Assembly: GCF_031877795.1 (NCBI RefSeq)
Contig: NC_133932.1
Span: 79,287,937 to 79,351,936 of the forward strand
Direction: 5' to 3'
Source: Strix aluco
Lineage: Eukaryota > Chordata > Aves > Strigiformes > Strigidae
Length of the DNA: 64,000 nucleotides
Shown: positions 29,401 through 44,400 of the stretch, piece after piece
Numbering within the stretch: the stretch's first letter is position 1
Layout of the letters: each line of letters opens with the position of its first letter
Translations under genes and position numbers: made by a program
The notes under the pieces: model-generated
Told to the model about the DNA's origin: nothing
Seen by the model: the letters and a program-made list of their open reading frames with translations, nothing else
Databases searched by the model: none

Positions 29401-32400
29401 TAATTTAGTGACATACATATACACAACTTTCTCCAGCCGAAGCACAGAAGTAAAAAAATTGCCTTTTAACAGATTGCCTTTATGCAAGTTTCAGAAAACA
29501 GCAAGAATCTAGACAAATACAATTGTAACAAGGTGGGAAAAGAATCTTTCCAAAAAGAGGGTTACACCACTGTGTCAGTGCCCTGACCTACTCACAAAAC
29601 GGGTTTAAAAGGCAGAGAAATACCAGTGCATACAGTATTGCTGCTGGGGCTGTCCAGAAGACAGTTATTTTTAGCATCTCATATAATAATGCATGATTAA
29701 AAAAGTGCCTCTCCAAAGAATTTACAATCCAGATGTTAAATAGACTAATTAGACTATCTCTAAGTATTTATATAAGCATCTGATTTTAAATTCACAGCTT
29801 TAACCCAACACTAAAGCTCAACATGCACGCTGAATTCCTGCAGTCTTCAGTTGCCAGCACCACAGAATATCTGGCCTACATACCAAACTTCAAACGTAGA
29901 ACTTCAGAACTAAATGCATCAACTTTTTTTTTTTTTTACAGTACAAATTTCCAAAGACAGCAGAAAAGCATGAAAGTAGTATTTTCCTTGGAAGCACCTA
30001 ATGAAGAGTCTACTATATTTTTTCACATTGTTGGTGGCTGCATAAGCACAGATTAATTTATGAAGAGTCATAAGAAGAAGGGGTTTTCTCCATAAGAAAA
30101 CTCAATTCAGTGTCACCTAAAGTTATCAGCACCAGCAAACTCCGAGTTAGACACGGTTTTGACACTGACCACCTGCAAAGTCAGTTTAAAACTGTAAAGG
30201 AAGACAAATTGTTTCAACAAAGAAAATGAGTAAAATACTTACTGGCTTGTGCAACAATGTTTGTATGCCTCCTCAGCATAGCAGCAGCAGTTTCTGACAA
30301 GGTCACAATTACTTCAAGCGCCAACTGACGCTGCATGTTACTGAGACTGGCATCTGCACACAACTACAATCCAGATTAGAGCAAACAGTTAGAACAGCAA
30401 TTTTGGGGCAGAAAGAGTGATTATTTTTTTTTTTTTAAACAATTCCTAGCTTTACCTTCAGACTTAATTGCAATGTAGGTTCCAAATGTGGTCGTAAATA
30501 CTTGGGAACAGAATCTGCAATTTCTACAAGGGATTTCAGGACAGAATCATCGTTTTGGTAGCAGGAATCATTTACAGCCTATAAAGAGATAAGAAGAAGA
30601 TAAGATTAAATAAAAACAAATAATACTATGGATGAGACCACTGTTATAGAAGAAATTTATTAACTGCATTCTCGTCTCTCTGAATAGTCTTGTTTAGCAT
30701 TAGTGGCTTAGTATTAGCAGCTAAAGCAGTTAAAGCCTTAGGCTGCAAGAACTGGCCAAGTAAACTTTTTGATAAAACTAACACTGCTGACAAAGAACTA
30801 GCTGAATCTGGCAGATACGAGTGGGATGAAGAAGGACCAAGGAGACAATACCAAGAGAATGAAGTAACTTCAGAAGAAGGCCAGCTCAGCAACAGTGAAA
30901 ACCCAGTAAGAAATCAAGAGACCACAAACCAGAATTAAGTGATCAGGCTTGGGGATCAGGTGATGGGTGGTGTGGGTATAATTGAGAGGAGTGAATTGGG
31001 TTGGGGGTCCCTCTCTGGAGGCACCCAGCTCAAGCTGTAACCAGAGAACTCATAAAAGACTAATTGGAAGCCTTCACTCAGACTTTGCATTTTCATCAGC
31101 AGGATCCTAGGGTCAGACCCTGCTATGGCGGCCAGCATGCGTCAATCTGTAATAACTACAAACAGTTAATATGCAGGGTCCAAAACTACACGTTTTCTAC
31201 AAGTTATGGCTTGCAATGTCATACGCCATCAATATTGACCATTATTAATTTAAATCTAACACAGTAGACAGACACTCAGATAAAATTAAGGTCACACATC
31301 AGAGGCACCGACATGCAAAAAACACACACTGTTTTGACAAGCAAAACTTCAAAATCTGTTTTAAATAAAGAAAAACTCAAAGTAACTCTGCCCAAAAGAA
31401 AGAAAATGAGCCTAACTCCTTTTTTTCCTGTTACACGAAAGCATCTTTGAATAGCTTACACTTACAAACACCAGGAACTTCAAGATTAAATAATTTCTTT
31501 TTTTCCAGACAACTCTGGAGAGCCACCGAATTAAAGCAGACCTGAAAGGCCTTAATTAAAGCCTTCAGTCATAGGATGTAGGAAAGAGAAAAAGAAATCA
31601 AGCTTTTTGCAAGTATCTTTCCTAACCCATAGCTACATTCTGAAAAGTAATTTAAAACTTACTTTTAACTGATCAAGTTGATACTCTAATACCAAAACAG
31701 CACACAGGTATTCAATGGTGTTAAAACTCTTCTAGAAGTAGGACACGAAAACCCAAATCTCCAAAGAAAAAACAGTCTTTAAACACACTTTTTGGGTTTT
31801 GAAAGGCATTTTCATTAGCAAAGTATCTGATGTCTTCCTAATGTAGAAACATTTTTTAGAGTTTAGGGTTTTTTTAGTTATTTTAGAGTTTAGTTTTTAG
31901 GTGGTTTTTAATACTTAAGTCTAGAATCCAGCAGTTTTGATAATGCCACTCAAACAGCCCACACTTTTAACACAGAAGCAGCATCTTCCAGTATCAGAAA
32001 TGTTCTGGAAAAAGTCTATCTTGGTTAAGGCCTTTTGGACTAACAGCTGCCACTCGTCCCCTGATTCTAGCAAAGGATAATGTAATATTTACTGTTAGTT
32101 TCTGTAAAACTCTGTATTTTATACTCATTGCAACTTTTGACATTTCTTTAATGCAAGACTAGGTTTCTGAAGAAAGTTCAAAAGTGCATGGTGAGTCCTA
32201 AAAGGCAGAGGCACTTTTCTGTAGTATTGAACACCAACAACCACAGTCAGTTGAAGGTCTGGCTGCTTTTACCTCCACTGAAGGATAAAACTCTTGGATA
32301 CAAGTTTCAACTATTAGTTCTGAAAGTTCAACTTCCAGCATAACCATTACAGATATCGTACTGAAAAGACTGAACTGCTAAGTCAGAATTTTATTTTTAG

Positions 32401-35400
32401 CTTTTTTACCATGCCAATATTTCAACAAAATGAACTCCAACAGTAACAAAAAAAGCATCCAACTGTCTCCAAAGGTCACTCACCACTATTCTAACACATC
32501 GCATCTCCTATTTATAAACTCAGATCTTCATAGCCATCTTGTGTTACTGCAGCCAGAAAATCTAGTCCTTCTCACAATAAGTACTTTACAAAGATAGATT
32601 TCATAACATAGTTCTGTGCTTTATATTTGCAATATAAAGCTTGAAAATGCAAGCCAAGTACATGTGTTTTCACAGCCTAAAATAGTAGGATTGAAACTCA
32701 TATCACAAAGTGGGCTATTAGTCTGAAGTTTAAAAACAGCATACTATTTAATTGCCAAACATCAAGACAAATGGCATGCCCACCCCAAATCTTGCCTCAC
32801 TCCCACTCATGCAGTACTCAGCAGACACGGTCCTCTCAGCCAGTTACAATCTTTGAACAATACAATTGTTATTGCCAGAGTCACAGACAGGGACTAACCA
32901 CCAGATAGCGACCTCGATATCAAAATACTCATCTTGTACACACTAGAACCCATTTTCAAGTTCAGTTGATTTTAACAAATTTTCTCTCAGTTTCCATTTA
33001 AGATCAAGCAGAATTCCATTGGTTGCAGAAGACAGTAAACTTGGCACAATTTTTCTTCAGCTTGCCACAAAGCACACAGACAAGGTTTATAGCTTACACT
33101 GTCAACAGGAACCTGCTGTACTGACTGTATCAAGAAGTCAGTCTTTAACCTAAATTTAGCCTAATTTAAAATTGCCAAAAGTGCACTACCACCACCACCA
33201 CAGGTACTTAGTTATTTCCACTTTTTCTTGATATAGAAAGGGAACTGCACTGTGAAATTGTCCTTCAGAGCTCAAACTATTTCTGTCTCTGGTTTGGTTT
33301 ACACTAGGCTTCCCCCCAAAAGTAAACTCCCTTCTATTAGAATTCCAACTTTTGCTCAAATTCAACCATCCTAGGAGAGATCTAATCCAGACTCAGAAAT
33401 TATATGAAGTTTAAAAATGCATTTTGTTTGCAAGTTTCTAATTTATCAAACAATAAAGATCATTTATCCAGACTGTTGTTCTTACTCTGAGAATCTTTGT
33501 TCAGAATAATTCCTCAATTCCTCTTAACTGGAGATACAGGATATCATGGGTCAATGAATTTCCCAATTACTGATTACTTGAAATCTCAGAATAGCCCATA
33601 TTTAAACTATATCTCAATATCACGGTTAATTTAAAACCCATATGATTTTGATTTAAATACCTTACAAAGAATTTTATCTCACTTATCTACGTAACACTGT
33701 ATAAATTAATCAGCATTGAACTATTTTCCTTAAAACCCTATCAATTAGCTTGTGTTTAAAAATTCCTTATCAGTTTCTACTGTATCTTGCTGGCGACTGA
33801 TGTCATGCTAAAATGTAGTTAATTCGAGTCTCAGCAAAAACTCGTATGCTACAGAAATTTGCAGACCCATAATTTATGTTTGGATACAGTCAATACAGGA
33901 AGTAATGGCACATTAAGTGTTACTTGTGTGGTTTCTTACCTGTAAGATTCCAGGTAGCAAGTCTGCAAAATGTTTAAGAAGGGGAAGATTGTGCTCATTA
34001 GCAAGCACAAATGCAGCTGCAGCTCTAGCAGACAAAGTCTTGATCTAGAAGACAGGCAGGATTGGAGAAAGCAGCATGAAGAACTGGTAACGAAACATGC
34101 CTTGGTTTTCTTTTAACACGAGGCCTGTTATGAGACTACATTTTGTATTATCATTTCCCTTTTACGTTTTCCTAATAGATATAGCAATTAGTTTTTAACA
34201 TGGGATTTTAAATCTTACTTCAAATTAAAGCAATAATGAAGACCTTCAACATCTATGTCCTCCATGATACAAAAAAAGTTTATCATATTACGAGGTGGCA
34301 AGTATTCCCTAGCTTTCTTTTAGCTTGTTTTTTGTTTTGGTGTTCTGGGTTTGGTTTTTTTAATGAAAGAAAAAAGAAAAACACTATTGTTTTCAACTTC
34401 CATCCCAGTTTCAAATGTGTATGCAAGTGTCAAAGTCCCATTTTTCAAAAAGTGTGATCTCAGTGTTTAAAACATGCTTTTTTAAAGGCATGACTTGTGG
34501 TACTTTAGAAAATGTTACTCAGTTGACTTTCAAAGGTCAGAAAAAGTAATCCATGGGCGAGCAGCAAACTGAACCCATATACCACAGCAGGGTTTCCTAT
34601 CCTTGCCCAGCATTTTTTCACAAGAGAAACATTGTCAAAGTACAATTCATTGCACAAATCAATAAATGTGAAGCCTTCCAGAAAAGCAAGGCTTGCTAAC
34701 ATGCCCTTACAGCAAAGCATGCACAAACAGTTCAAGGAGCTGTCATGTATTCAGTTTTGAGACATACTGTGTACAGATACTATGTACCTATACTGTTAAA
34801 CACAAGGGCCAGAAAGAGAGCTTAACAAGGAGTTTCTGATCCCTCACGATGCTGGCTAAAAGCCCTGGCTCTGCTTTGGGCCACTACAACAAGGTTTCTC
34901 CAAGCATAACTACTAGGGAAGAGTCTGGACCTAAGCCGTGCAGATATGCCCGTCAACTTTAGGACCATGAAAAGGTTCGACCCTTTTGTTTACAGTAGGC
35001 ATAGTCAAAACTCCAGGTGTACATCAGTTTCAAGTAATGCAGTTCTCTGGTTGGAATCTACAGTTCAGCCTTTATGTTTGAGACTACTACACTAAGTTTC
35101 TATGCTCAGGACATAATAATAATAATTAAAAAAAAGAACATAAAAGTCTTACTGATGGATGCTCTTGATCTTGCATACACTGAACCAGCATTCTCTTAAT
35201 AACCTCCAAATAGTGTTGCTGCTGATTCCCAAAAATCCCAGGAAAATTCCTAAGGTTGAGAAAAGACCAAAACATTTAATAAAAATTCACACAGTTTAAC
35301 CTTAACTATTATTTTACACTTATCCATTGTTTAAGCTACAGTTTGTAATTGTACATGTAAGAGTTAAATAAACCACAATACAACAGAATAAATGAAATAT

Positions 35401-38400
35401 ATATGATTGCTTGTTAATTAAGTTGTGACAGTTTTCCCTTACATTTTTTACAGACATGATTTGGCTAACCTGCAAAAACACAGCAAAGTCTGAAGGCTTA
35501 CCAAAAAATATGTAGAGCAGCCTCACGCAGTCCCACATTCTGAGAGCTGACAGAATCAAATAAGAATTTCAGAACTTCTGGCCACTGGTTGTTACCATCT
35601 TCATCTGGATTAAACACAACAAAGTTTTCGGATAAGCAAACTTAAGAGTGGTTAGACCTCATTGGTGCAGGGCAACCAGACATGACTACTAAAACTAACT
35701 TCAAAAACCTGATCTGAAGATGTGTCGAAGTCGCAGTATAAAATATGGCTGAAGTGTCAAATCTAAAGACACTCAGGAACAGAAGATGATCAATATTTAC
35801 TGTTACATAACAGCACTCAAAAAAGAAACTGATGTAGATGTTGAGCATAACATTCATGAGAATTTAAACAAAATTGGATTTCTAAACCTTAATACAGTAT
35901 CATCTACACTCAAGCAATTTAAAAAGCAGAGTTAAAGAATCTTATTTTTATCTGATTAAGGATAATGTAAACAGATATTAAGTTTTGTTTTAAACCATGA
36001 AATCAGTTAGTATATCATGTGCAAATGTCTACACAAGACAAGAGAACAAAACATAAAAATACAACTACCACCAATACATAAACATTTTACCACAATATCA
36101 GCTTATATACAGTACCTATTAAGTTCCTGGCCAATTCAGCAACAATGTCACAGATTTTTTTCCTCATACTGGACTGTGTTTCCAACTGAATAATCAACAG
36201 CAATCCACTTTTGATAGAGGTCTGATCATCAGGTGAAAGAGCTGGATAAACTTCTTCAAAAGCAGAAGACAAAAGTCGTCGTAGAAGGACAGCTGCCATT
36301 TGTCTAGCCTATTGAGTAAGAAAGTGTTTTGCTATGATAATCATGTTCTTATGCGAAAAGATAACTGACATCATACTTCCAAATGATCAGTTCTCACTGT
36401 GTAGGCTTGTTTGGTGAATGGAACACCTCTCAAGCAACAGATGACAATTACGATAGTAAAAACATAGCAAAATAACATCAGCTTACAACCATGTTTCTGA
36501 CAATTACACCTCTTCAAAGAGATAATAATGAAATCCACTAAGTATTCAGTTTTTTTCTAGAGCTGAACCTTGGACATATTTTGTGGCAAGTTAAGGACTT
36601 AGCTGCATTACTGAAAGATGTTTAAAGCATGTCTTCTTTCTATTTTAAACAGCCTGCTGAGATAATTATAATCCAGACAGGGTTTTTTGGATTAACAAGT
36701 GACTTAATGGGACAACTTTGTCAGACAAGTAATCTGTAAACCCTCCTTCTCTAACAACCAAACGTCACCCTGAAGATTCAGGAACCCAGAATTAGATTTT
36801 AGCAAATAAAACTCCACTCTGAACAAAAAAATAACCCCAAAGCCTTCAGCCTTTCACAGACCTAGGATGAAATGTTTTTCTTTAAACTTGAATTTGAGCA
36901 TAGGAACCTCAATACCACCTATTACAATCTTCTATGCTTCCTGCTTGCATACAGCAATTCTACAACAGTATCATTTACATATCTATATTTATTTACAATT
37001 ATACAAGAACTAGAAGCAAAAAATATGGCCGAGTAATTCAAAATGAATAGAGCAACACATGCAATAAAGGCAAAAAGACACATGAAGCACTCTGAATAAC
37101 TTACTAAATAGGATGTTCACTAACCAGTGTTTCTGGAAGGACAAACAGAAATTAAAAACCACCCCCCAAACTTCCGAAGTTTAACATGTATATCAAAACC
37201 TTATACATGTTGAATCCCCACAAAAAATAATCCAATGCAACATGCATTCAGTTTCTTTCCCTAAGATATTACTCTTTAACATGTACTTAAATGAAAAATA
37301 GTTTCACTTGTAACAGCCTTTGGAATTCAAGAATGTTCAATGAGCAGCAGAACTAACAAAATCTAATTTCCAAAAGATCTCTCAACTACATTGCGTAATC
37401 TATAGCTGAGAAACACAAGCTGCTGCAAAGTCTCAACTCCTAATGTACCCTGTAAAAATCAGGTATTGTTAGAACATCACCCAAGATACTATTCTTGTTA
37501 TGTTCCGCAGTCTCCAAGCTCACCATGCCTTTCCACAATCTACCCATCTCTCTCCTATACAGCTAAACAGTAGTGCACACAAAGTCTCTATACTTGCACA
37601 AGGGAAGGACTAGAATTGGACCTTATTTCAGATCATTCCTTATCTCCTCCTTAACAGTTCCAGTGTGGACCAAAGCTACCACATATGCAGGATTAGCAGA
37701 TCTTCCCTAGTAGATTTAAGGAATATAGCAGGTGAACAGAGGATCAACAGTGCCCACCTGTGCTGTAAGCCAAGGTTCTCCAGCAATAGGTCACCACACA
37801 GGGAATATGAGTGAGGAAGGAGAAAGATTCTTTCTCCGCTGCCTCTGGGAATCCCACTAACAATGTGTCCAAAAACTTTAATGGTACTACAACATACTGG
37901 TATCTTTCTTTCTCCCATCCAATATTGTTAAAGATTAAATTTCTCCTCCTTAGTGTGGTGAACTTACATAGGAGAAGCCTTGACTAGGCAGCGAGTTTGC
38001 TGGGACTAAACAAGGCACACACTGATGCAATGTCTTCCCTTACTCAGGGCATCGTGTTTCTGTGCATATTCTCTGACATCTGATAATGACTGAACTCAGA
38101 TTATATTCATTCCTTTCCTGAAGTAATAATAGGTGGCCAGATAGGGAAGAGAGCTTGTTTTCATAAAGCACGTAGTTTCAAAGATAAGAACTTCTGCTTC
38201 TGAAGAATTTAAAATAGAAGATGACAGACAAACACAGACTGACTGCAAAGTAAAAACACTAGTAACAAGACATACAGAAAGACTCAAGATCAGTGCTACA
38301 TGAATTAGCTCCTGGTTATTGTTACTAGTGTAGAAAAAAATTCTCAAATTTGCTAACGCAAATTCAAATGTTTGAAGGAGTAACAAAGAAGCAATTGACT

Positions 38401-41400
38401 TCTAATAATAAATGGCATATTTTCCTCAGCAGATATCCACCTATGTTTGAAAATTACCATTGTCAATTTAATTATGACCAACATGCCTGGATTAATGGTA
38501 GCTCTGGGGCTGTTTCTTATGCTTTAAGGAAGGAAGTATGTATTTTTCACACACTCCAAATGCTCTTTTACATTTAAGTACTACAAAATATGTACCTAAA
38601 CAAGCATTTTAAAATCCTACAACTTAGCAGCTATAGCTTTTAATGAGAACAGGAGCAATATAAAGTGTACATCCCCGAAGAAGAACCTCCATCTACCAAT
38701 AAAGTATAAAAAAAGAATTCTCTCCTAGCATTGGATTCTTCTCCATGTCTAAATTACTGAGATGCTTACATACAATTAGAATGTCAAAGGTGTTAACATT
38801 AAAAGCCGTCACAATACTCAAATTTCAACACACTGCTTCTTATGAATAGCATTTACAGTGCTTTAAAAATGTTCTAGGATTTTACAGATGACAGAACCAA
38901 GGCACAAGAAGAAAACCAACTTGCTGAGCAGGGCAGCAGAAGAATTACAAACAGAAATCTGTGATACCATGTCCTCCACTGGCATTCAAAGTGTCCAGGT
39001 AATCCTATATATTTTGTAAGAAAAAGACTGAACATCTTGTGTAGCACAGTCACAGTGATTTTTACTTTTGTTTTACCATTCCTTTTCAGTCCTCAAGAAG
39101 AAAAACATGTGTGGATGGAAGCAATCAATATTTAGGACACGGTCCAAAGATGGACTTGCACAATCTCCTTCGGGGATCCAGCCCCATGTGGAATTAAAAG
39201 CGTGCAGTGCCTAAGGTCCGCATACAACTCAAAGGCAGAACTGTGGTGCATCAGAAGTCCATGGACTGCCTGCCTTCCCCTCCAAATGCTGAACAGGAAG
39301 CTGCCCAGAGAAGTAGTTTTCAGACTAAGAAATGCAACCCCTTCATTCGACAATACAGAGAGGGGGAAGGGAAAGGTCAGAGCCCTCGAAGAGGGCTGCG
39401 AGTACAGCAGAAACACAGTTTTACACAGCATTTGTTACTGCATTTCTCAGGGCTTGAAATTAGTCACTGTAAATTAGGACACAATTGACAACTGCCAGTC
39501 CAGAGTTAACCAGGAAGAAAACAAATGCAGGAGAAAATGCAGAGCTTCTGTTCCTCTCCAAGATTTAGGTGGTAAATCAAAACTGCAACGGAACAGCCTC
39601 TAACAGCTGAGACACATCCTGAGAAAAAAAATCATCAGATAAACCGTGAAAACATACCACCTTTCTGTTCAACCCTTTAAAATGCAGTTTCATAGGAAGA
39701 AGTAGAGTCCTAACTTCATAACAGTGAGACTACATGTTCAGGAAGTTGGAGACCTGGGTTCAAGCCCCTCCTCAGCCTGAGGTGTACAAATTCACATTAT
39801 CATCTGGCATAGAAGTGTTCTAACTGCTAAGTCAGACTCTTCCCTCCACTTCTGTGAACAGTGTTACTCTGTTATCGGGAAAGTATGAAATGAGAACAGA
39901 GGGAAAAGGTGATTATTTCCACAGTTTAGGCATTTAGCTAGGAGAAAACTTGTTATACAGTTAGTTTTTTAAACAGTTATTTCTGATCTAGCTTAATTTT
40001 TTTTCCATGTCAAATGCATGGGGTCCTGGAAGCAGGACCTGAATCCCTGTTTCTCCATTTAAATGCCAAAACTACTAGGTTGCAGCATCAGGATTCCCCC
40101 AAACGCTGTCCAAATAGTCCTACAAATCTTGTATTCTCTACAGCACAGCAGCCCAGCTCCTGCAAACAGGATGGAGTATTTTCTTCAGCCTTGATTTCCT
40201 GAAAGGAGGTAAACCAATACAGAGGCGTCAGGATGAAGAGGGATCTAAACCCAGCTTTCCCATAGCCTGGGAAAGGGATCCTTAAAGTTCTAAGGCTTCT
40301 TCCAGCAGCCTGTATTCAGCGGTGCCAGTCCATTCAACATGCTCAGAAGATACACATCAGGCCCAAAGCCCTATCCACTGGTGATATATGCACCATCCTA
40401 TCCAACATTTGGATCTACGTAAAACATATGCAGACACAAAATGCCTAGCTGTTGATACCAGCACCATACTGAACACGCACAGAATGCTTCCCTGCATGCT
40501 TATATGCAATGTTTAGATCAAGCATGGGGATGATTTCACTTAGGCTCTAATTAGGCTACTGTGTATTTGGATTTTCAGGGAAGAGAAGTTGTTTGCAGGT
40601 TTTATTAACCAGGATTTTTGAGTTCAGCACCTAATGTCTACTTAAGTTATGAGCTAATATTTAAACCCTTCTTTGATTTATCCATTGGTGGAGTTAAATG
40701 TCAAGTTATTCTATAAATGTTAACCTCTGATGTCTTTGGTGAGAGTAACTTCTACAGGCGTAAAGTTTCTTTGCACTTGAGTAAGTTGGAAGCCAAGTCA
40801 TTGGCAAGATTTTGAACAAGTTTTAGACTGGGCTATCTCCTTAGCTGATGTAAAGGGAATAAAATCAGTAAATACAAGCAGCAAGTATTTATTTACACAA
40901 GCATGACTTTGTAGCTGTCAACTCAAGACTTCTCAAATATATGCAAAACAGAAGCATGTGCAATGCAGCTATGACTTCTAGGGCATAGTATTATCCAACT
41001 ATTCTGATTATTTTCTATACTATTCTGATAAAAAAGGGGCAGAGGTGGATCCTATTTTTCACAGCAAATTTAAATACAGGAGAGACTGCTCTACATCTTT
41101 CTATCATTTGAAACATCTCAGAGCAGCAGGAGAGAAAACTACATAGCTCTTACGCAACCACTTGCTAGTATAATATTGAAGGATTCTGTCAGAATACTGC
41201 CTTGTAGGTAGATAAGCATCAGTATTAGTAAGCTGATACTTACTGAGCATTAAAAAGTACAAATAGCATCTACCTCTAAATCAAATACAATCTACCAGGA
41301 GAGATCATTATCCAGAAAGAAACAGCACACTTATACTCTCTTTATAACATTGTTCAGAAATTCTACATGCTACATCTTTCCATTGTTCAGTGAAACTCTA

Positions 41401-44400
41401 GATTTGAAAAAGAAGTCAAACATTTTTACTTTTAAGCGACTCTGAAGTTTGTAGTATCTTGAAAGCTTAGTAGTTCTTCACTCTGCATATTCAAGTGAAT
41501 AATAGTTTTACCAGTACTATACCTGATTGCTAAAGCGTGTGAGCCTTTACAAAACTAAGGAATAACTAACAGGCACACTTACTGTATGCCCACAGAAAAA
41601 TTTTATATAGTGCTTAGACTGCTCTCCATTCATTCTATAACACTGCTAGATGACTTAATGAGCATATCCTCTCCAAATAGGACAAAATACAAAAGCCATC
41701 TGAATAAAACATGAAAAAGAACTGCTACCTTATCTCCCCCCCAATTCCAATTTGAGAAACATGAGAAGTTTCAGACGATACATAAGTTTAACACATTTAG
41801 GCACAGGACCCCAAAACGGAAAGCATTTCTCAGCTGTAACTTGAAGGAACATCACAGTAACAGTCATATATTAGTTACACATTTTAAGGAAAGAATCCAT
41901 TCATTAAGCAAAACACACAACCAGAAAACAATGGAGATCTAAACAGTCACTTATGAAAGACTACTTTTGAAACTAAATATCCTACATGAAAAAGTCTCAG
42001 CTAGTGAACCTGACATAAGCAAACTAGATGAGTGGTCCCTCTACAAATGTGCAGTAAATTAAGATTATTCAGTTAATACACAGCTTGTTCATCTATCCCA
42101 AAATGACTGGCACAGATTTCCTTCCCCCTTCTCCAAGATCCCTTGAAAATCTGCAGAATTCAAAGATTACTGAGACATACCTCCTCAGCAGCAGCAGTAT
42201 TCCGGATTGCTTGTAGAAGGAACGTGATCTTAGATTGACCTGGAATATTCTCATACGTCTCCTGCATAAAAAGTGATGCAGTTTAGTGTAAATAATTACT
42301 AGAAAGCATGTGTTAAGCATTAATATGAACTGACTTTCCTTTTAAAACAACTTCAGTATCCTCCAGTTAATAGAAAATAACAGCAAAAAATTAAACCTGT
42401 CAAAATAAAAATTTATGACCTATTTTAAAATCATGAGTAAAATCTTAGTTAGCTAATAAGACCTGCCATATTGGAATGATCTACATATGCATTACTGGCC
42501 ACTTATGAGTTAAGAAATACAACATAAACAAAACATGTATCCTCCTGGACATACAACATACATGGATCACATATTCTCCTGGGAATCCATCGTAGCTTGC
42601 ATCACACAAAGCATTAAGAACTTTGGAAGCCTGAGACTGAATGTGATCACAGATTAATAACCACTGACAAACGCATAGTCCAAAAACTTGTTTTCTTTTT
42701 TTTGAATCTTTTTGAAGCCTTTACAATGTCACATTGCAGTCACACATCTCAACTACACATTTTGAATATGAACTTTTCATTTTTAAACTCCTGTCTGAAT
42801 TTCAGCAAGACACACTATTTAGTCTCCCTCTTAGGGAAACCCTCTTAATAAAATGGAAACTCCGAAAGAGTTATTTTTTGTGGACACAATCCTGAAGATA
42901 AATTACTCCACCCTTTCCAAATATTCCCTCTCTCATCCTGAACTCAACAAACAAGCCTACAACACAAAGCCCAGGTTCATTTTGATCAGTTCCCTGCCTG
43001 CCTATTTCCCATTCTTACTATTGCAGCATCTCTAATACTCCAGTAAATTTACTCATGCTCATATACACTCACAGTCAATGAGACTCTGAATCCCCAATGA
43101 ATCCCTGTATTTAATCTAATCATTTCATGGAGACTGCAAAATTAAATGAGGTTTAGGGTCAGACTTCTCAGATTAACCATTTCTATGAATGTAAATATTT
43201 ATATTGCACTATTATCTACAAATATAAAGACAAACAGAGAAACAAGGTTCCCTAAACACAGGCCCAGCATGGACCTGAAGCTATGCTTTCACGGACAGCC
43301 AAAGCACTGTAAAAGCTGGCTTCCCTCATGCCTATTCTGATAATAAATTCTATTTTGAGCTGTTTAAACTCGCTAGAAATGGCAGCAACCTATCCAGTTG
43401 TTCACTGGCATAATTCTGTCAATTCAGTAAACTGGATTCAGAGGATGCTAAGGAGCACCAGAGCAAGGTAGGCAAGAGGAACACATGGCCAAAACCAGAA
43501 CCTTCCCCCTGTGCTGGTGGAGGACTACTTTGATGGCTTCTACCAATCTTACTACAAGCCTTGGCTACCTGCATCCTGCTACATCTTCACTGTATCTTTT
43601 ACTGTGTTCTTTCAGATCATGACTAGTTTCCCAGCTACCTTATCCAGAGGTATAAGGGAGGGCCACAAAGATGATCAGGGGGCTGGAGCACCTCCCTTAT
43701 GAGGACAGGCTGAGAGAGTTGGGGTTGTTCAGCCTGGAGAAGAGAAGGCTCCGGCAAGACCTTATAGTGGCCTTCCAGTACTTAAAGGGGTCCTACAGGG
43801 AAGATGGGGAGGGACTCTGTATTGGGGAGCATAGTGCTAGGACGAGGAGTAAGGGTTTTAAACTGAAAGAGGGCAGAATTAGATCAGATATAAAGAAGAA
43901 ATTCTTTACTGTGATGCTGTTGAGCCACTGGAACAGGTTGCCCAGACAAGCTCTGGACACCCCCTCCCTGGAAGCATTCAAGGTCAGGTTGGACGGGGCT
44001 TTGAGCAACCTGGTCTAGTGGAAAGCCCATGGCAGGGGGGGTGGAACTAGATGATCTTTAACGTTCCTTCCAACCCAAACCATTCTATGATTCTATGAAA
44101 TTTCTTACATGGCATGAATAACTTTCGGAATACACACAAGCAAATATCTATTATCTACACTTAGTACTCACGTTCTTCCAAACCCGAGAAATATATGTTA
44201 AAAAAGAGCATAAAATCACCAAGAAAAAGTCAATAAAAGTTTCTCTATCAGAAGACAGACACACAAATAAGAGAAAGACAGGCTTTTATAGTCAACAGGC
44301 AACATTCCAGTAATTTTTAACGGCAGATAAAATGAATGGACCATGTTTCAGCAAACCGGTCAGAGTAAGTTGTGAGTGTGCTAGCACATACATAGATTCA

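Larger units (their letters stand above)
36309..42180 (-). other. IPO5 intron 2
   Basis: The longest intron (5.9 kb, GT-AG). The segment 38870-40320 holds several fragments resembling ancient tRNA-derived SINEs. The remainder is AT-rich with nothing recognised. Confidence 0.8.

Noticed and set aside
39735..39770. Functional tRNA gene suggested by the B-box word GGTTCAAGCCC
   Set aside because: No matching A-box at the right distance and no cloverleaf stems; better read as a SINE relic.
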